Below, one piece after another: positions 30,006 to 39,483 of a DNA stretch of 64,000 nt. Position 1 is the stretch's first letter, and each line of letters starts with the position of its first letter. The stretch comes from Blastococcus tunisiensis (GTDB lineage Bacteria > Actinomycetota > Actinomycetes > Mycobacteriales > Geodermatophilaceae). The notes under the pieces were generated by a model that saw nothing but the letters and a program-made list of their open reading frames with translations, did no database searches and had not been told where the DNA came from. The position numbers and the translations under genes were made by a program. The DNA lies in the NCBI RefSeq assembly GCF_900112815.1, contig NZ_FOND01000001.1:30806-94805 (forward strand), given 5' to 3'.

Positions 30006-31385
30006 ATGACCATGCGTGCGAGAGGCCGGCGTTCGGCCCTGGCCGGCGGCCTGGGTGTGGCACTGCTGCTCACCGGCTGCGGCGCCGACGAGATCGACGG
30101 CGGCGACAGCGGGGGTGGCGGCGCCGAGGCCGCCGAGTTCGAGCTCGACTGCGCGCCCTACGAGGAGTTCGGCGACCTCGAGGGCGAGACGGTCAACGTC
30201 TACACCTCGATCACCGACCCCGAGGACCAGCCGCACATCGACTCCTACGTGCCCTTCGAGGAGTGCACGGGGGTCGACGTCCAGTACGAGGGCTCCCGCG
30301 AGTTCGAGGCGCAGCTGGTCGTGCGCGTCCAGAGCGGCAACGCGCCGGACATCGCGTTCATCCCGCAGCCCGGTCTGCTCGGCACGCTCGTCGAGACCGG
30401 CGCCGTCGTCCCCGCCCCGGAGCAGGTCGAGGCGAACGTCGACGAGTACTGGGAGGAGAGCTGGAAGGAGTACGGCAGCGTCGACGGCACCTTCTACGCC
30501 GCCCCGCTGGGCGCGAACGCCAAGTCCTTCGTCTGGTACTCCCCGTCGATGTTCGACGAGGCCGGCTACGAGATCCCCGAGACGTGGGACGACATGATCG
30601 CCCTCTCCGAGGAGATCGCGGGCACCGGCGCCAAGCCGTGGTGCGCCGGCATCGGCTCCGGCGAGGCCACCGGCTGGCCGGCGACGGACTGGCTGGAGGA
30701 CGTGCTCCTGCGCACCGCCGGCCCGGAGGTCTACGACCAGTGGGTCAACCACGAGATCCCGTTCAACGACCCGCGCGTGGTGGAGGCCCTGAACACCGCC
30801 GGCGAGATCCTCAAGAACCCCGAGTTCGTCAACGGCGGACTCGGCGAGGTGCAGTCCATCGCGTCCACGGAGTTCGGTGACGCGGGGCTGCCGATCCTCG
30901 ACGGCAGCTGCTGGATGCACCGCCAGGCCTCCTTCTACCAGGCCAACTGGCCGGAGGGCACCGAGGTCGGCCCGGACGGTGACGTCTTCGCGTTCCCGCT
31001 GCCGCCCATCGGGGACGAGGGTGCCCCGCCGGTCCTCGGTGGTGGTGAGTTCACCGCCGCGTTCAGCGAGGAGCCGGCCGTCCAGGCGTTCCAGACCTTC
31101 CTGTCCTCCCCGGAGTGGGCCAACATCAAGGCCCAGACCTCCGGGCCGGGCTGGGTCAGCGCCAACACCGGGCTGGACCCGGAGAACCTGGAGTCCCCGA
31201 TCGACCAGCTGGCCGCGGAGATGTTCCAGGACCCCGACGCGGTGTTCCGGTTCGACGGCTCGGACCTGATGCCCGGCGAGATCGGTGCCGGGGCGCTGTG
31301 GTCGGAGCTGACCAGCTGGATCGCCAACGACAAGTCCAGCGAGGCCGTGCTGACCGACGTCGAGAACGCCTGGCCGGCGTCCTGA
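30006..31385 (+). CDS. aglE: sugar ABC transporter substrate-binding lipoprotein, AglE type
   Basis: A 459-residue lipoprotein. From ATG 30006 (GAGGAAGGGA just upstream) the signal reads ALAGGLGVALLLTGC, with a lipobox LTGC, then a glycine-rich acidic linker. The mature protein is a bacterial solute-binding fold with VNVYTSITDPEDQ and NAPDIAFIPQPG, matching the alpha-glucoside-binding AglE family. Mature sequence is strongly acidic. With the two permeases following in the same direction it forms an importer for alpha-glucosides (trehalose, sucrose, maltose class); the exact sugar is inferred, not seen. Confidence 0.82.
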   Translation: MTMRARGRRSALAGGLGVALLLTGCGADEIDGGDSGGGGAEAAEFELDCAPYEEFGDLEGETVNVYTSITDPEDQPHIDSYVPFEECTGVDVQYEGSREFEAQLVVRVQSGNAPDIAFIPQPGLLGTLVETGAVVPAPEQVEANVDEYWEESWKEYGSVDGTFYAAPLGANAKSFVWYSPSMFDEAGYEIPETWDDMIALSEEIAGTGAKPWCAGIGSGEATGWPATDWLEDVLLRTAGPEVYDQWVNHEIPFNDPRVVEALNTAGEILKNPEFVNGGLGEVQSIASTEFGDAGLPILDGSCWMHRQASFYQANWPEGTEVGPDGDVFAFPLPPIGDEGAPPVLGGGEFTAAFSEEPAVQAFQTFLSSPEWANIKAQTSGPGWVSANTGLDPENLESPIDQLAAEMFQDPDAVFRFDGSDLMPGEIGAGALWSELTSWIANDKSSEAVLTDVENAWPAS

Positions 31386-31496
31386 TCCGGACGGTCCCGC
31401 GGCCGGCCGGCTGACGGGACCGCTGCACCCACGGGAGCCGGGGGATCGCCACCGCGATCCCCCGGCCTCCCCCGGTCGAGGAGAGAGCGCAGCGCG

Positions 31497-32486
31497 ATGC
31501 AGTGGTTCCTGGAGGCCAACTCCGTCGGGCACAAGATCGCCCTGATGGTGTTCGCCATCCTGCTGTTCGCCGTCGTGATGGGCGGCATCCTTCTCGCGGT
31601 GGACCGGCCGAAGCGGGTGCCGACCTGGGTGGTCGTGGCCGGCTTCCTCGGTCCCACCCTCGCCCTGCTGCTGCTCGGCCTGGTCTACCCCGCCCTCGAG
31701 ACGGTGCGCGGCTCGTTCTACGACCGCAGGGGCGAGGAGTTCATCGGCTTCGACAACTACGTCACGGTCTTCACCGAGGACGGCTTCCAGACCGTGCTGC
31801 GCAACACCGTCCTCTGGGTCGTGCTGGTGCCCGTGATCACCACCGCCCTGGGACTGGTCTACGCCTACCTGGTCGACCGCACCAGGTTCGAGTCGCTGGC
31901 CAAGGCGCTGGTCTTCCTGCCCATGGCGATCTCCATGGTCGGCGCCGGCGTCATCTGGCGCTTCGTCTACGAGTTCCGCCCCGACCAGCCGGGGGTCAAC
32001 CAGATCGGGCTGCTCAACCAGGCGCTCGTCCTGTTCGGGATCGAACCGCAGCAGTTCCTGATCGACGCACCGAGCAACACCTTCTACCTGATCGTGGTGA
32101 TGATCTGGATCCAGGCCGGGTTCGCCATGACCGTCCTCTCGGCGGCGATCAAGGCCATCCCCGACGACGTCGTGGAGGCCGCCCGGCTCGACGGCGTGAG
32201 CGGTGTGCAGATGTTCCGCTACGTCACCGTGCCCAGCATCCGGCCGGCACTGGTGGTCGTCCTGACCACGGTCGCGATCGTCACGCTCAAGGTCTTCGAC
32301 ATCGTGCGCACGATGACGGGCGGGAACTTCGCCACCAGCGTCGTGGCCAACGAGTTCTACACGCAGGCGTTCCGGCAGTTCAACTTCGGCCTCGGCGCCG
32401 CCCTCGCCGTCCTGCTGTTCATCCTCGTCATCCCGATCATCGCCTACAACGTCCGCCAGCTGCGCCTCTCGGAGGAGATCCGATGA
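31497..32486 (+). CDS. aglF: sugar ABC transporter permease, AglF type
   Basis: A 329-residue permease with an extra pair of N-terminal helices (about residues 14-36 and 44-66), the feature that marks AglF-like permeases against ordinary MalF. The EAA loop reads VVEAARLDGVSGVQMFRYVTVPSIRPA. GAGGAGAGA precedes ATG 31497. It follows the binding protein after 111 bases and overlaps the next permease by an ATGA junction. Confidence 0.87.
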   Translation: MQWFLEANSVGHKIALMVFAILLFAVVMGGILLAVDRPKRVPTWVVVAGFLGPTLALLLLGLVYPALETVRGSFYDRRGEEFIGFDNYVTVFTEDGFQTVLRNTVLWVVLVPVITTALGLVYAYLVDRTRFESLAKALVFLPMAISMVGAGVIWRFVYEFRPDQPGVNQIGLLNQALVLFGIEPQQFLIDAPSNTFYLIVVMIWIQAGFAMTVLSAAIKAIPDDVVEAARLDGVSGVQMFRYVTVPSIRPALVVVLTTVAIVTLKVFDIVRTMTGGNFATSVVANEFYTQAFRQFNFGLGAALAVLLFILVIPIIAYNVRQLRLSEEIR

Positions 32487-33406
32487 CCACGACGACGCCG
32501 GTCATGGCGCCGGTGCCGCCGGGGGACCGCGAGACCGGCCGCCCGCGACGGCGAGCGGCGAGGGCGAGGCGCCGGCTGAGCTCCCCGGCCGCCTCGACGA
32601 TCGCCGTCGTCATCGCCGTCCTCTGGACGGTCCCGACCTTCGGGCTGCTGATCACCTCGCTGCGCCCCGAGCTCGACATCCGCCGGTCGGGCTGGTGGAC
32701 GTTCTTCACCGACCCCGAGTTCACCCTCGACAACTACAACCAGGTGCTCTACGGCGGCGGCACGGACTTCTCGACCCTGTTCGTGAACTCCCTCGTCATC
32801 ACGCTGCCGTCCGTGGTCATCCCGATCACCCTGGCCCTGCTGGCGGCCTACGCCTTCGCCTGGATCAAGTTCCGGGGCCGCAACGTCCTGTTCGTGGCCG
32901 TGTTCGCCCTGCAGGTGGTGCCGATCCAGGTCACCCTGATCCCGCTGCTCACGCTGTACGTCGACGGCGGGCTGGCCGGCTCCTTCTGGACCATCTGGCT
33001 GTCGCACTCGATCTTCGCCCTGCCGCTGGCGATCTTCCTGCTGCACAACTTCATGAAGGACATCCCCGCCTCGCTGGTCGAGGCGGCCCGGATGGACGGC
33101 GCCGGGCACGTGCGGGTCTTCTTCCAGGTGCTGCTGCCGCTGCTCACCCCCGCCATCGCCGCCTTCGGGGTCTTCCAGTTCCTGTGGGTGTGGAACGACC
33201 TGCTGGTCGCCCTCACCTTCGCCGGCGGGGCGCCGGACGTCGTCCCGCTGACCGTGCGGCTGGCCGAAATGGTGGGCACGCGGGGCTCGGACTGGTACCT
33301 GCTCGCCGCGGGGGCGTTCGTGGCCATGGTGGTGCCGCTGGTCGTGTTCCTGGCGCTGCAGCGCTACTTCGTCCGCGGCCTGCTGGCCGGCAGCGTCAAG
33401 GGCTGA
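32483..33406 (+). CDS. aglG: sugar ABC transporter permease, AglG/MalG type
   Basis: A 307-residue permease with an Arg-rich N-terminal tail of about 35 residues and six helices. The EAA loop reads LVEAARMDGAGHVRVFFQVLLPLLTPA. Ribosome site GGAGGAG lies within the end of the preceding gene, and ATG 32483 overlaps its stop. The stop codon of this gene begins a palindromic element, and a strong terminator follows. Confidence 0.88.
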   Translation: MTTTTPVMAPVPPGDRETGRPRRRAARARRRLSSPAASTIAVVIAVLWTVPTFGLLITSLRPELDIRRSGWWTFFTDPEFTLDNYNQVLYGGGTDFSTLFVNSLVITLPSVVIPITLALLAAYAFAWIKFRGRNVLFVAVFALQVVPIQVTLIPLLTLYVDGGLAGSFWTIWLSHSIFALPLAIFLLHNFMKDIPASLVEAARMDGAGHVRVFFQVLLPLLTPAIAAFGVFQFLWVWNDLLVALTFAGGAPDVVPLTVRLAEMVGTRGSDWYLLAAGAFVAMVVPLVVFLALQRYFVRGLLAGSVKG

Positions 33407-33470
33407 CGGAGGACCCCGTCCTCCCCACCCCTCGCACGCTCGGGGCGGGACCGGGACGGGCGGCTCCAGC
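33404..33470 (+). repeat. stop-codon-linked palindromic element, copy 2
   Basis: Starts at the permease stop: TGACGGAGGACCCCGTCC, then CCCCACCCCTCGCACGCTCG, then GGGACGGGCGGCTCC. It aligns with copy 1 in order and spacing (TGACGAAGGACC; CCCCACGCCTCGCGCGCTCG; GTGGCCGTTCC), so the loop as well as the arms is conserved. Confidence 0.65.
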
Positions 33471-33515
33471 ACGAGCAGGGCCCCCGGACCGAGTCGGTCC
33501 GGGGGCCCTGCTCGT
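33471..33515. terminator. perfect 20-bp hairpin between convergent genes
   Basis: Arms 33471-33490 and 33496-33515 are exact reverse complements around a five-base loop (GAGTC). No T-run follows on either side. Placed between the AglG-type permease gene and wag31, it probably ends transcription in both directions. Confidence 0.8.
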
Positions 33516-33526
33516 CCGGGTGCGGT

Positions 33527-34249
33527 CTACGCGGGGGCGTGCTGGTTCTGCCGGTTCGCCGCGGCCGGCTCGGCGGACCCGCGGCTGTCCAGGTCGCGCA
33601 GGTGCGACTCGAGGTAGGACCGCAGCCGGGTGCGGTACTCGCGCTCGAAGGTCCGCAGCTCCTCGATCTTGCGCTCGAGGCTGCTGCGCTTCTCCTCCAG
33701 CGAGCCCATCGCCTCGACGTGGCGCCGCTCGGCGTCCTGGTCGAGCGCGGCGGCCTTGGCCCGCGCCTCGCGCTCCATGGTCTCGGCCCGCGTCCGGGCC
33801 TCGCCGACCATGGTCTCGGCACGGTGCTTGGCCTCGGCGACCATCTGCTCGCTCTTGGTGCGGGCGTCCGACATCAGCCGCTCGCTGTTGGTCTTGGCGC
33901 CGGTGAGCATCTGCTCCGCCTGGGCCTTGGCCTCGTTGACGTAGCGGTCGGCGGTCTCGGTGGCCAGGGCCAGCATCCGGGACGCGCGGGCGCTGTCGTC
34001 CTCACGCGGCTGCTGCACGGGCGGCGGCGGCGGGGCGGTCACCGGGGCCGGCGGGGCGGCCGGGGCCTCCTCCGCGCGGCCGGCGCGGCTCACACCGGCC
34101 CGCAGCTCGTTGTTCTCCTCGATCAGGCGGGCGAGCTCGGCTTCCACGACGTCGAGGAAGGCGTCGACCTCGTCCTCGTCGTAGCCCCGCTTGCCGATGG
34201 GCGGCTTCTTGAAGACGACGTTGTGCACGTCGGCAGGCGTGAGTGGCAT
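33527..34249 (-). CDS. wag31: DivIVA/Wag31 polar growth protein
   Basis: A 240-residue cytoplasmic scaffold that marks negatively curved membrane and directs polar cell wall growth. The DivIVA N-terminal domain is clear: [36 protein letters not shown], followed by a Pro-rich linker (about residues 70-90) and a long coiled coil rich in Ala, Glu and Arg (about 95-225). ATG 34249 has AAGGTG six bases upstream; a GTG nine bases earlier is less likely. It is the last gene of the dcw-linked block, as in mycobacteria. Confidence 0.95.
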   Translation of the reverse strand: MPLTPADVHNVVFKKPPIGKRGYDEDEVDAFLDVVEAELARLIEENNELRAGVSRAGRAEEAPAAPPAPVTAPPPPPVQQPREDDSARASRMLALATETADRYVNEAKAQAEQMLTGAKTNSERLMSDARTKSEQMVAEAKHRAETMVGEARTRAETMEREARAKAAALDQDAERRHVEAMGSLEEKRSSLERKIEELRTFEREYRTRLRSYLESHLRDLDSRGSAEPAAANRQNQHAPA

Positions 34250-34340
34250 CGGGGTCACCTTCGGTCGGACGGCGGGATCGGGAACCGACGAGCGGCCTGC
34301 GTGGCCCGCTCCGTGGTCCCGACCCCGGAGGATTCAACGG

Positions 34341-34628
34341 TCACGCGAGCTGCAACGTGATGTTCCGGAGGATCAGCACGGCGATCAACAGCACCATAAA
34401 CCCGAGGTCCAGTCGGATGGACCCCAGGTTCAGCGGCGGGATGACCTTGCGCACCGCCTTCAGCGGCGGGTCGGTCGTGGTGTACACGACCTCGAGCCCC
34501 GCGGCGACCAGACCGGTGGGACGCCAGCTGCGCGCCAGCACCATCACCCAGTCGACGACGAACCGCGCGAAGAGCAGGACGAGGAAGACGAGCAGCACCG
34601 ACGAGACGATCTGCCAGAAGAGAGCCAC
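34341..34628 (-). CDS. YggT family membrane protein
   Basis: A 95-residue protein with helices at about residues 5-30 and 72-93. The central signature is TDPPLKAVRKVIPPLNLGSIRLDLGF, typical of YggT (Ycf19) proteins, which are found beside sepF and divIVA in many Gram-positive bacteria and linked to division or osmotic stress. GTG 34628 is preceded by GAGG at a short distance. Confidence 0.9.
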   Translation of the reverse strand: MALFWQIVSSVLLVFLVLLFARFVVDWVMVLARSWRPTGLVAAGLEVVYTTTDPPLKAVRKVIPPLNLGSIRLDLGFMVLLIAVLILRNITLQLA

Positions 34629-34711
34629 GGTCCTCGTTCGTTCGGGGCACCTCGCGTGCCGTGTCCACGGTCGCGCGGGTTCGGGTGTGCGCGCCCCACT
34701 ATGGCATGGCC

Positions 34712-35476
34712 TCAGGACTGGTTGAAGAAGCCACCCTCGCGGATCCGCGCCTTGTCCTCGGCCGTCACGTCGACGTTCTGCGGACTGAGCAGGAACACCT
34801 TCGCCGTGACGCGCTCGATGCTACCGCGCAGCCCGAAGGAGAGCCCCGCTGCGAAGTCCACGAGCCGCTTGGCGTCGGCGTCGTCCATCTCGGTGAGGTT
34901 CATGATGACCGGCATGCCGTCGCGGAAGCGCTCGCCGATGGTGCGCGCCTCGTTGTAGGTCCGCGGGTGCAGCGTGGTGATCCGGTAGGGCTGCGGGGTC
35001 GGCGCCGGCGCCGGCTCGGCCACGACGGCGACCGGCTCGCGGACGGCGAGCTTGGCCGCGGTGGCACCCACCGGGCCGCTGCCCATGGCGGAACCGCCGG
35101 CCATGGCGGAGCCGCCGGCCATGGCGGACCCGCCGCCGGCCATCGCGGACCCGCCCGGGGAGCCGGCGCGGGACGGACCGGCCGCGGCGCCGGCCGGGGC
35201 CAGTCCGATCGGGCGCACCGCGCGGTCGCGGCGCGGCGTGAGCGGCTGGGGCTCCCGCGCGGCCGGGACCTCCTCGGGCAGCTCGTCGACGTAGCCGGTG
35301 GCGTACTCGTCGTCGTCGTAGCCGTCGTCGTAGCGCGCGTCGGCGTAGCGGCCGCCGTAGCGCCGGTCGTGCTCCGGGTGCTCGGACTGACGGGCGTCGT
35401 ACCGGCCGTAGCCGCGCGGGTCGTCGTCCTCGACGAGCCCCAGGTAGATACCCATCCTCCGCATGGCTCCAGCCAT
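34712..35476 (-). CDS. sepF: cell division protein SepF
   Basis: SepF (254 residues) anchors FtsZ to the membrane. The N-terminal amphipathic membrane-targeting helix is [19 protein letters not shown], then a disordered Tyr/Asp/Arg-rich linker and a Gly-Ser-Ala-Met repeat (GGSAM units around residues 112-135), then the conserved domain starting [21 protein letters not shown] and including [27 protein letters not shown] 35476 has GGGGGAGG upstream. The FtsZ encoded nearby carries the matching C-terminal tail DIPEFLKG. Confidence 0.95.
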   Translation of the reverse strand: MAGAMRRMGIYLGLVEDDDPRGYGRYDARQSEHPEHDRRYGGRYADARYDDGYDDDEYATGYVDELPEEVPAAREPQPLTPRRDRAVRPIGLAPAGAAAGPSRAGSPGGSAMAGGGSAMAGGSAMAGGSAMGSGPVGATAAKLAVREPVAVVAEPAPAPTPQPYRITTLHPRTYNEARTIGERFRDGMPVIMNLTEMDDADAKRLVDFAAGLSFGLRGSIERVTAKVFLLSPQNVDVTAEDKARIREGGFFNQS

Positions 35477-35501
35477 CGGACCTCCCCCTCTGCTGGCGTC
35501 C

Positions 35502-36305
35502 TCAGCGTCGCTTCTGAGTGCGATCGGCCGGGCCCGCGGGGTGCTCCCGAGGACCGGGTGACCGGTGTGACTCGTGTGGCTGGTGAGTTCTGATCTCGTC
35601 GCAGGGTAGGGGGCGGTCGCCGAAGATCGCGGTTCCGACACGCACCAGCGTGGCGCCGGCCGCGACCGCCGCCTCCAGGTCCCCGCTCATGCCGGCCGAC
35701 AGGTCGACGGCCTCGGGGTGGTCGGCCCGCACCCGGTCGGCCAGGGCCGCGAGGCGGTCGAACGCCGCCCGCGGCTCCTCCCCCCGGGGGGCGACGGCCA
35801 TGAGGCCGCGCAGCCGCAGGCCGGGAGCGCCGGCCAGGAGATCGGCCAGGGCGGGCACGTCGTCCGGCCGGGCACCGCCGCGCGCCGCCGCTTCCCCCGC
35901 CTCACCGCCGAGGTCGACCTGGACGAACGCCTCGACGGGCGCCAGCCCCCGCTCTCCCCGCTCCTGCCCCACCCGGTCCAGGACGCCGGCCAGCGACGCC
36001 CGGTCCACCGAGTGCACGACGGCGCCGAGCCGGGCGACGGCGGCGGCCTTGTTGCGCTGGAGCTGCCCGACGAAGTGCCAGCGCACCGGCACGCCGGTGA
36101 GCTCGGCCGCCTTCTCCAGGAGCTCCTGCGCGCGGTTCTCGCCGAAGTCCAGCTGCCCGAGGGCGGACAGGGCGCGCACGTCGGCCGCCGGCCAGGTCTT
36201 GCTGACGGCGAGCAGGTGCACCGCGGAGGGGTCGCGGCCGGCCGCTCGGGCGGCGGCGACGACACGGGCCCGGACCGCCCGCAGGTTCTCCTCGAGTCCG
36301 GCCAT
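35502..36305 (-). CDS. YggS family pyridoxal-phosphate homeostasis protein
   Basis: A 267-residue PLP-binding TIM-barrel protein that buffers free PLP. The PLP lysine lies in [14 protein letters not shown] near residue 35, and [13 protein letters not shown] and [12 protein letters not shown] are signatures. It normally sits between pgeF and sepF, as here, 18 bases after pgeF. The C-terminal 25 residues (rich in His, Pro, Arg) are not conserved. Confidence 0.93.
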   Translation of the reverse strand: MAGLEENLRAVRARVVAAARAAGRDPSAVHLLAVSKTWPAADVRALSALGQLDFGENRAQELLEKAAELTGVPVRWHFVGQLQRNKAAAVARLGAVVHSVDRASLAGVLDRVGQERGERGLAPVEAFVQVDLGGEAGEAAARGGARPDDVPALADLLAGAPGLRLRGLMAVAPRGEEPRAAFDRLAALADRVRADHPEAVDLSAGMSGDLEAAVAAGATLVRVGTAIFGDRPLPCDEIRTHQPHESHRSPGPREHPAGPADRTQKRR

Positions 36306-36323
36306 GCCGCCGATCCTCCCTGC

Positions 36324-37055
36324 TCAGCCGAGCCAGACGAGGCCGGCCTGCCGGCCGGTGACGCCGTCGCGCCGGTGGGAGAACAGCTGCGGGTCCTCCA
36401 CCGTGCAGCGCGGGTCCTGGACCACCTCGGGGATCCCGGCGCGGCGGAGGATCTCCTCGACGCCGGCCCGCAGGTCCAGTCCGGCGGTCCCGGCGCGGGT
36501 GCGCACCGCGGACGAGGGCGCGACGCGGGCCACGTCCGCCTGCATGGCCGCGGGCACCTCGTAGCACGCCCCGCACACCGCGGGGCCCAGCAGCGCGCTC
36601 ACGTGCCGCGCACGGGCCCCCAGGCTCGCCATGGCCGACAGCGCCGCGGGCAGCACGCCCGTGCGGACCCCCTCCCGGCCCGCGTGCACCGCGGCCACCA
36701 CGCCGGCCTCGGGGTCGGCGAGCAGCACCGGGACGCAGTCGGCGACGAGGACGCACAGCACCAGGCCGGGGGTGGCCGAGACGAGGGCATCGGTGCCGGC
36801 CACCGGACCCTCCTGCGGACGGTCGACCACCGCGACGCCGGTGCCGTGCACCTGCGACATCCACACCAGCCGGTCCCGGGGCACCGACAGCTCGCGGGCC
36901 ACGCGGTCGCGGTTGGCGGCGACGTCGGCCGGGTCGTCGCCGACGTGCTCCCCGAGGTTGAAGGAGTCGTAGGGCGGACGCGACCGGCCGCCCCGCCGAT
37001 CGGTCACGACCCTGCGGGGTCGGACGGTCGACGGAGCGGCCGGGTTCGTCAGCAT
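36324..37055 (-). CDS. pgeF: YfiH/PgeF-type multicopper-like purine nucleosidase/peptidoglycan editing factor
   Basis: A 243-residue protein of the former laccase-domain family DUF152. The zinc ligands are visible: His in MSQVHGTGVAVVD, Cys in LVADCVPVLLAD and His in VAAVHAGREG. Relatives act as purine nucleoside phosphorylase/adenosine deaminase or prevent wrong amino acids in peptidoglycan. It is directly downstream of ftsZ, the usual actinobacterial order. Activity cannot be told from sequence. Confidence 0.9.
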   Translation of the reverse strand: MLTNPAAPSTVRPRRVVTDRRGGRSRPPYDSFNLGEHVGDDPADVAANRDRVARELSVPRDRLVWMSQVHGTGVAVVDRPQEGPVAGTDALVSATPGLVLCVLVADCVPVLLADPEAGVVAAVHAGREGVRTGVLPAALSAMASLGARARHVSALLGPAVCGACYEVPAAMQADVARVAPSSAVRTRAGTAGLDLRAGVEEILRRAGIPEVVQDPRCTVEDPQLFSHRRDGVTGRQAGLVWLG

Positions 37056-37083
37056 CGGAACGTGAGCCTACGAGGTGACGCTA

Positions 37084-37150
37084 TGGAACGGCCCCCCGTT
37101 CAGGGTCCCGGCCTGAGCTTGCGAAGGCCGGAGGGAACGGGGGTCCTTCA
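37084..37150 (-). repeat. stop-codon-linked palindromic element, copy 3
   Basis: On the minus strand it begins at the ftsZ stop: TGAAGGACCCCCGTTCCC, then CCGGCC, a loop of about 12 bases, GGCCGG, then CTGAACGGGGGGCCGTTCC. Arms CCCCCGTTC and GAACGGGGG pair exactly, with an inner CCGGCC/GGCCGG pair. It is a likely terminator between ftsZ and pgeF, and related to the elements at 23055 and 33404. Confidence 0.7.
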
Positions 37151-38455
37151 GCCCTTGAGGAACTCCGGGATGTCCAGCTCCTCCTCGAAGTCCTCGTTGG
37201 ACAGCGGGCGCCGTCCGGCGACCGGGCCCGGGATCGGCGGCAGCGGCGGCACGGTGATGCCGCCGCCCGGTGCCGGGGCCGGGCGGGAGGACGCCGCCGG
37301 CGCGGGCGCCGGTGCCGCACCGTTGGCCGGGGCCGCGGGCGCCGCCTGGTTCCCCTGCGGGACCACGCGCCGCTCCCCCGCCGGCTGGTTGGCCGCCGGG
37401 GTCATCGGCCGCCGGTACGGCGGCAGGCCGGCCGGGGCGGCCGCGGCCGTCCCCGTGGGTGCGCCACCGACGACCGACGCGGCTCCGGCGTCCTTGCGGG
37501 CACTCGGGCGGCCGCTGTCGAAGCCGGCGGCGATGACCGTCACCCGGACCTCGTCACCGAGGGCGTCGTCGATCACGGCGCCGAAGATGATGTTGGCGTC
37601 GGCGTGCGCGGCGTCCGAGACCAGCGAGGCGGCCTCGTTGATCTCGAACAGCCCCAGGTCCGAACCACCGGAGATCGACAGGAGGACGCCGTGGGCGCCT
37701 TCCATCGAGGCCTCCAGCAGCGGGCTGGCGATGGCCTGCTCGGCGGCCAGCAGCGCCCGGTTGTCGCCCCGCGCGCTGCCGATGCCCATCAGTGCCGACC
37801 CGGCACCCGACATCACCGACTTCACGTCGGCGAAGTCCAGGTTGATCAGGCCGGGCGTGGTGATCAGGTCGGTGATGCCCTGGACGCCGGACAGCAGCAC
37901 CTGGTCGGCGGTGCGGAAGGCGTCCATCACGCTCACGTTGCGATCGCCCAGCTGCAGCAGCCGGTCGTTCGGGATCACGATGAGCGTGTCGCACTCGTTG
38001 CGCAGCTCCTCGATGCCCGACTCGGCCTGCACCGCGCGCCGCTTCCCCTCGAAGGCGAACGGCCGGGTGACCACACCGATGGTGAGGGCACCCAGCTTGC
38101 GCGCGATGGACGCCACGACGGGCGCGCCACCGGTGCCGGTGCCGCCGCCCTCGCCCGCGGTCACGAAGACCATGTCGGCCCCCTTGAGGACCTCCTCGAT
38201 CTCCTCGCGGTGGTCCTCGGCCGCCTGCCGGCCCACGTCGGGCTGGGCGCCGGCGCCCAGGCCCCGCGTGAGCTCGCGGCCGACGTCGAGCTTGACGTCG
38301 GCGTCGCTCATCAGCAGCGCCTGCGCGTCGGTGTTGATCGCGATGAACTCGACCCCCTTGAGGCCGACCTCGATCATGCGATTGACCGCGTTCACCCCGC
38401 CGCCGCCGATGCCGACGACCTTGATGACCGCTAGATAGTTGTGCGGAGGTGTCAT
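37148..38455 (-). CDS. ftsZ: cell division protein FtsZ
   Basis: Tubulin-like GTPase, 435 residues, forming the Z ring. It starts [20 protein letters not shown]; the tubulin signature [15 protein letters not shown] binds GTP, and the T7 loop [11 protein letters not shown] completes the active site. A Pro/Ala-rich linker (about residues 320-415) leads to the C-terminal peptide DIPEFLKG, which binds SepF. GGGGAG is seven bases upstream of the ATG. It has its own promoter in the 379-base gap and ends in a palindromic element. Confidence 0.98.
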   Translation of the reverse strand: MTPPHNYLAVIKVVGIGGGGVNAVNRMIEVGLKGVEFIAINTDAQALLMSDADVKLDVGRELTRGLGAGAQPDVGRQAAEDHREEIEEVLKGADMVFVTAGEGGGTGTGGAPVVASIARKLGALTIGVVTRPFAFEGKRRAVQAESGIEELRNECDTLIVIPNDRLLQLGDRNVSVMDAFRTADQVLLSGVQGITDLITTPGLINLDFADVKSVMSGAGSALMGIGSARGDNRALLAAEQAIASPLLEASMEGAHGVLLSISGGSDLGLFEINEAASLVSDAAHADANIIFGAVIDDALGDEVRVTVIAAGFDSGRPSARKDAGAASVVGGAPTGTAAAAPAGLPPYRRPMTPAANQPAGERRVVPQGNQAAPAAPANGAAPAPAPAASSRPAPAPGGGITVPPLPPIPGPVAGRRPLSNEDFEEELDIPEFLKG

Positions 38456-38834
38456 GCGGCGCTCCCCAACTGGACCCTCATCCTCAAGTTCAGCCTTACA
38501 GTTATGTCAACTCGGTCGACGGGGATGAAGTTAGGTGGGCCCGGAGAGGCCCTACAAGCACCCTCTCCGGGTCGGCGTGTCGGTGGCGCTGTTTCGCACC
38601 GAACTCGACCGACCCGTTGGTCACATGAGCACCACTGGCTGTGACGACCCGCGCCGCGAACGTCTCATCCCGGGGTGCAGACCCTGTGAGCTTCCTGGGA
38701 CGGGAACCCGGAAAAGAGATACCGCGTGTCGGGCGTGTCGCGGTCCGCGGCGTGTCGGGCAGCCGGCCTCGTGGCAGCGGTGCGGAGGCGCGGGGACACC
38801 GTCCGCGACCGAGGGCAGCGCCGCCCCGCCACCG
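38456..38834 (-). promoter_or_regulatory. ftsZ upstream region (379 bases without a gene)
   Basis: No gene is seen here. Minus-strand TTGACA followed by the AT-rich ATAACTGTAAGG lies about 60 bases before the ftsZ start and is the likely promoter, though the exact -10 is unclear. Nearer to the upstream gene, GCGTGTCGG occurs at 38575, 38724 and 38750 with a near-copy at 38733; three of these fall within 35 bases. Confidence 0.5.
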
Positions 38835-39470
38835 TCAGGTGCGCGGCACCCGGCCCATGAGGAAGAACTCCTCGTTCGGCGGGATCGCCGCCCAGTGGGC
38901 CAGCCGGTTGGAGAGCGCGAACAGGGACACGATCGCCCCGACGTCCCACACGTCGTCGTCGGTCAGGCCGTGCTCCCGGAGCCGGTCGAGGTCGCCGGCG
39001 GTGACCTCGGCCGGGGCGACGGCCAGCCGGATCGCCACCTCGAGGACCGCCTGCATGCGGGGCGGGAGCGGGGCCTTGCGCCAGTCGACGGCGACCTGGT
39101 CGGCCAGGTGGGGGTCCCGGGCGCGGATCCGCACGATCGCCCCGTGCGCGACCACGCAGTACAGGCAGTCGTTGGCCGCGCTGGTGGCCACCACGACGAT
39201 CTCGCGGTCGGCCTTCGACAGCCCCGGCGTCTCCTTGTCCATCAGCGCGTCGTGCAGCGCGAAGAAGGCCTCCGCCTCCGCCGGGCGCCAGGACAACGCG
39301 GCGAAGACGTTCGGCAGGAACCCCGACCGCTCCTCCACGGCGGCGAACCGCTCGCGGAGCCCGGGCGGCAGGTCCTCCCTCGCCGGGACGGGGAACCTGC
39401 TGACGGCCGTCGCGGGCGACGGCGGGGACTGCGGAGCGGCGGGACGCGCGGTATCGGTCACGCCCGACAT
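38835..39470 (-). CDS. AhpD-like carboxymuconolactone decarboxylase family protein
   Basis: A 211-residue peroxidase-related protein of the AhpD/CMD fold. The redox motif is ANDCLYCVVAHGA, i.e. C-x2-C-x3-H, near residue 105, with a conserved Glu in DREIVVVATSA before it. Relatives reduce peroxides or recycle peroxiredoxin partners. The last part (HWAAIPPNEEFFLMGR) matches the uncharacterised peroxidase-related subfamily. It lies between ftsQ and ftsZ, 13 bases after ftsQ, where no gene is usual. ATG 39470 lacks a strong ribosome site; the frame is open further upstream inside ftsQ. Confidence 0.85.
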   Translation of the reverse strand: MSGVTDTARPAAPQSPPSPATAVSRFPVPAREDLPPGLRERFAAVEERSGFLPNVFAALSWRPAEAEAFFALHDALMDKETPGLSKADREIVVVATSAANDCLYCVVAHGAIVRIRARDPHLADQVAVDWRKAPLPPRMQAVLEVAIRLAVAPAEVTAGDLDRLREHGLTDDDVWDVGAIVSLFALSNRLAHWAAIPPNEEFFLMGRVPRT

Positions 39471-39483
39471 GCTGCGCCGGTCG

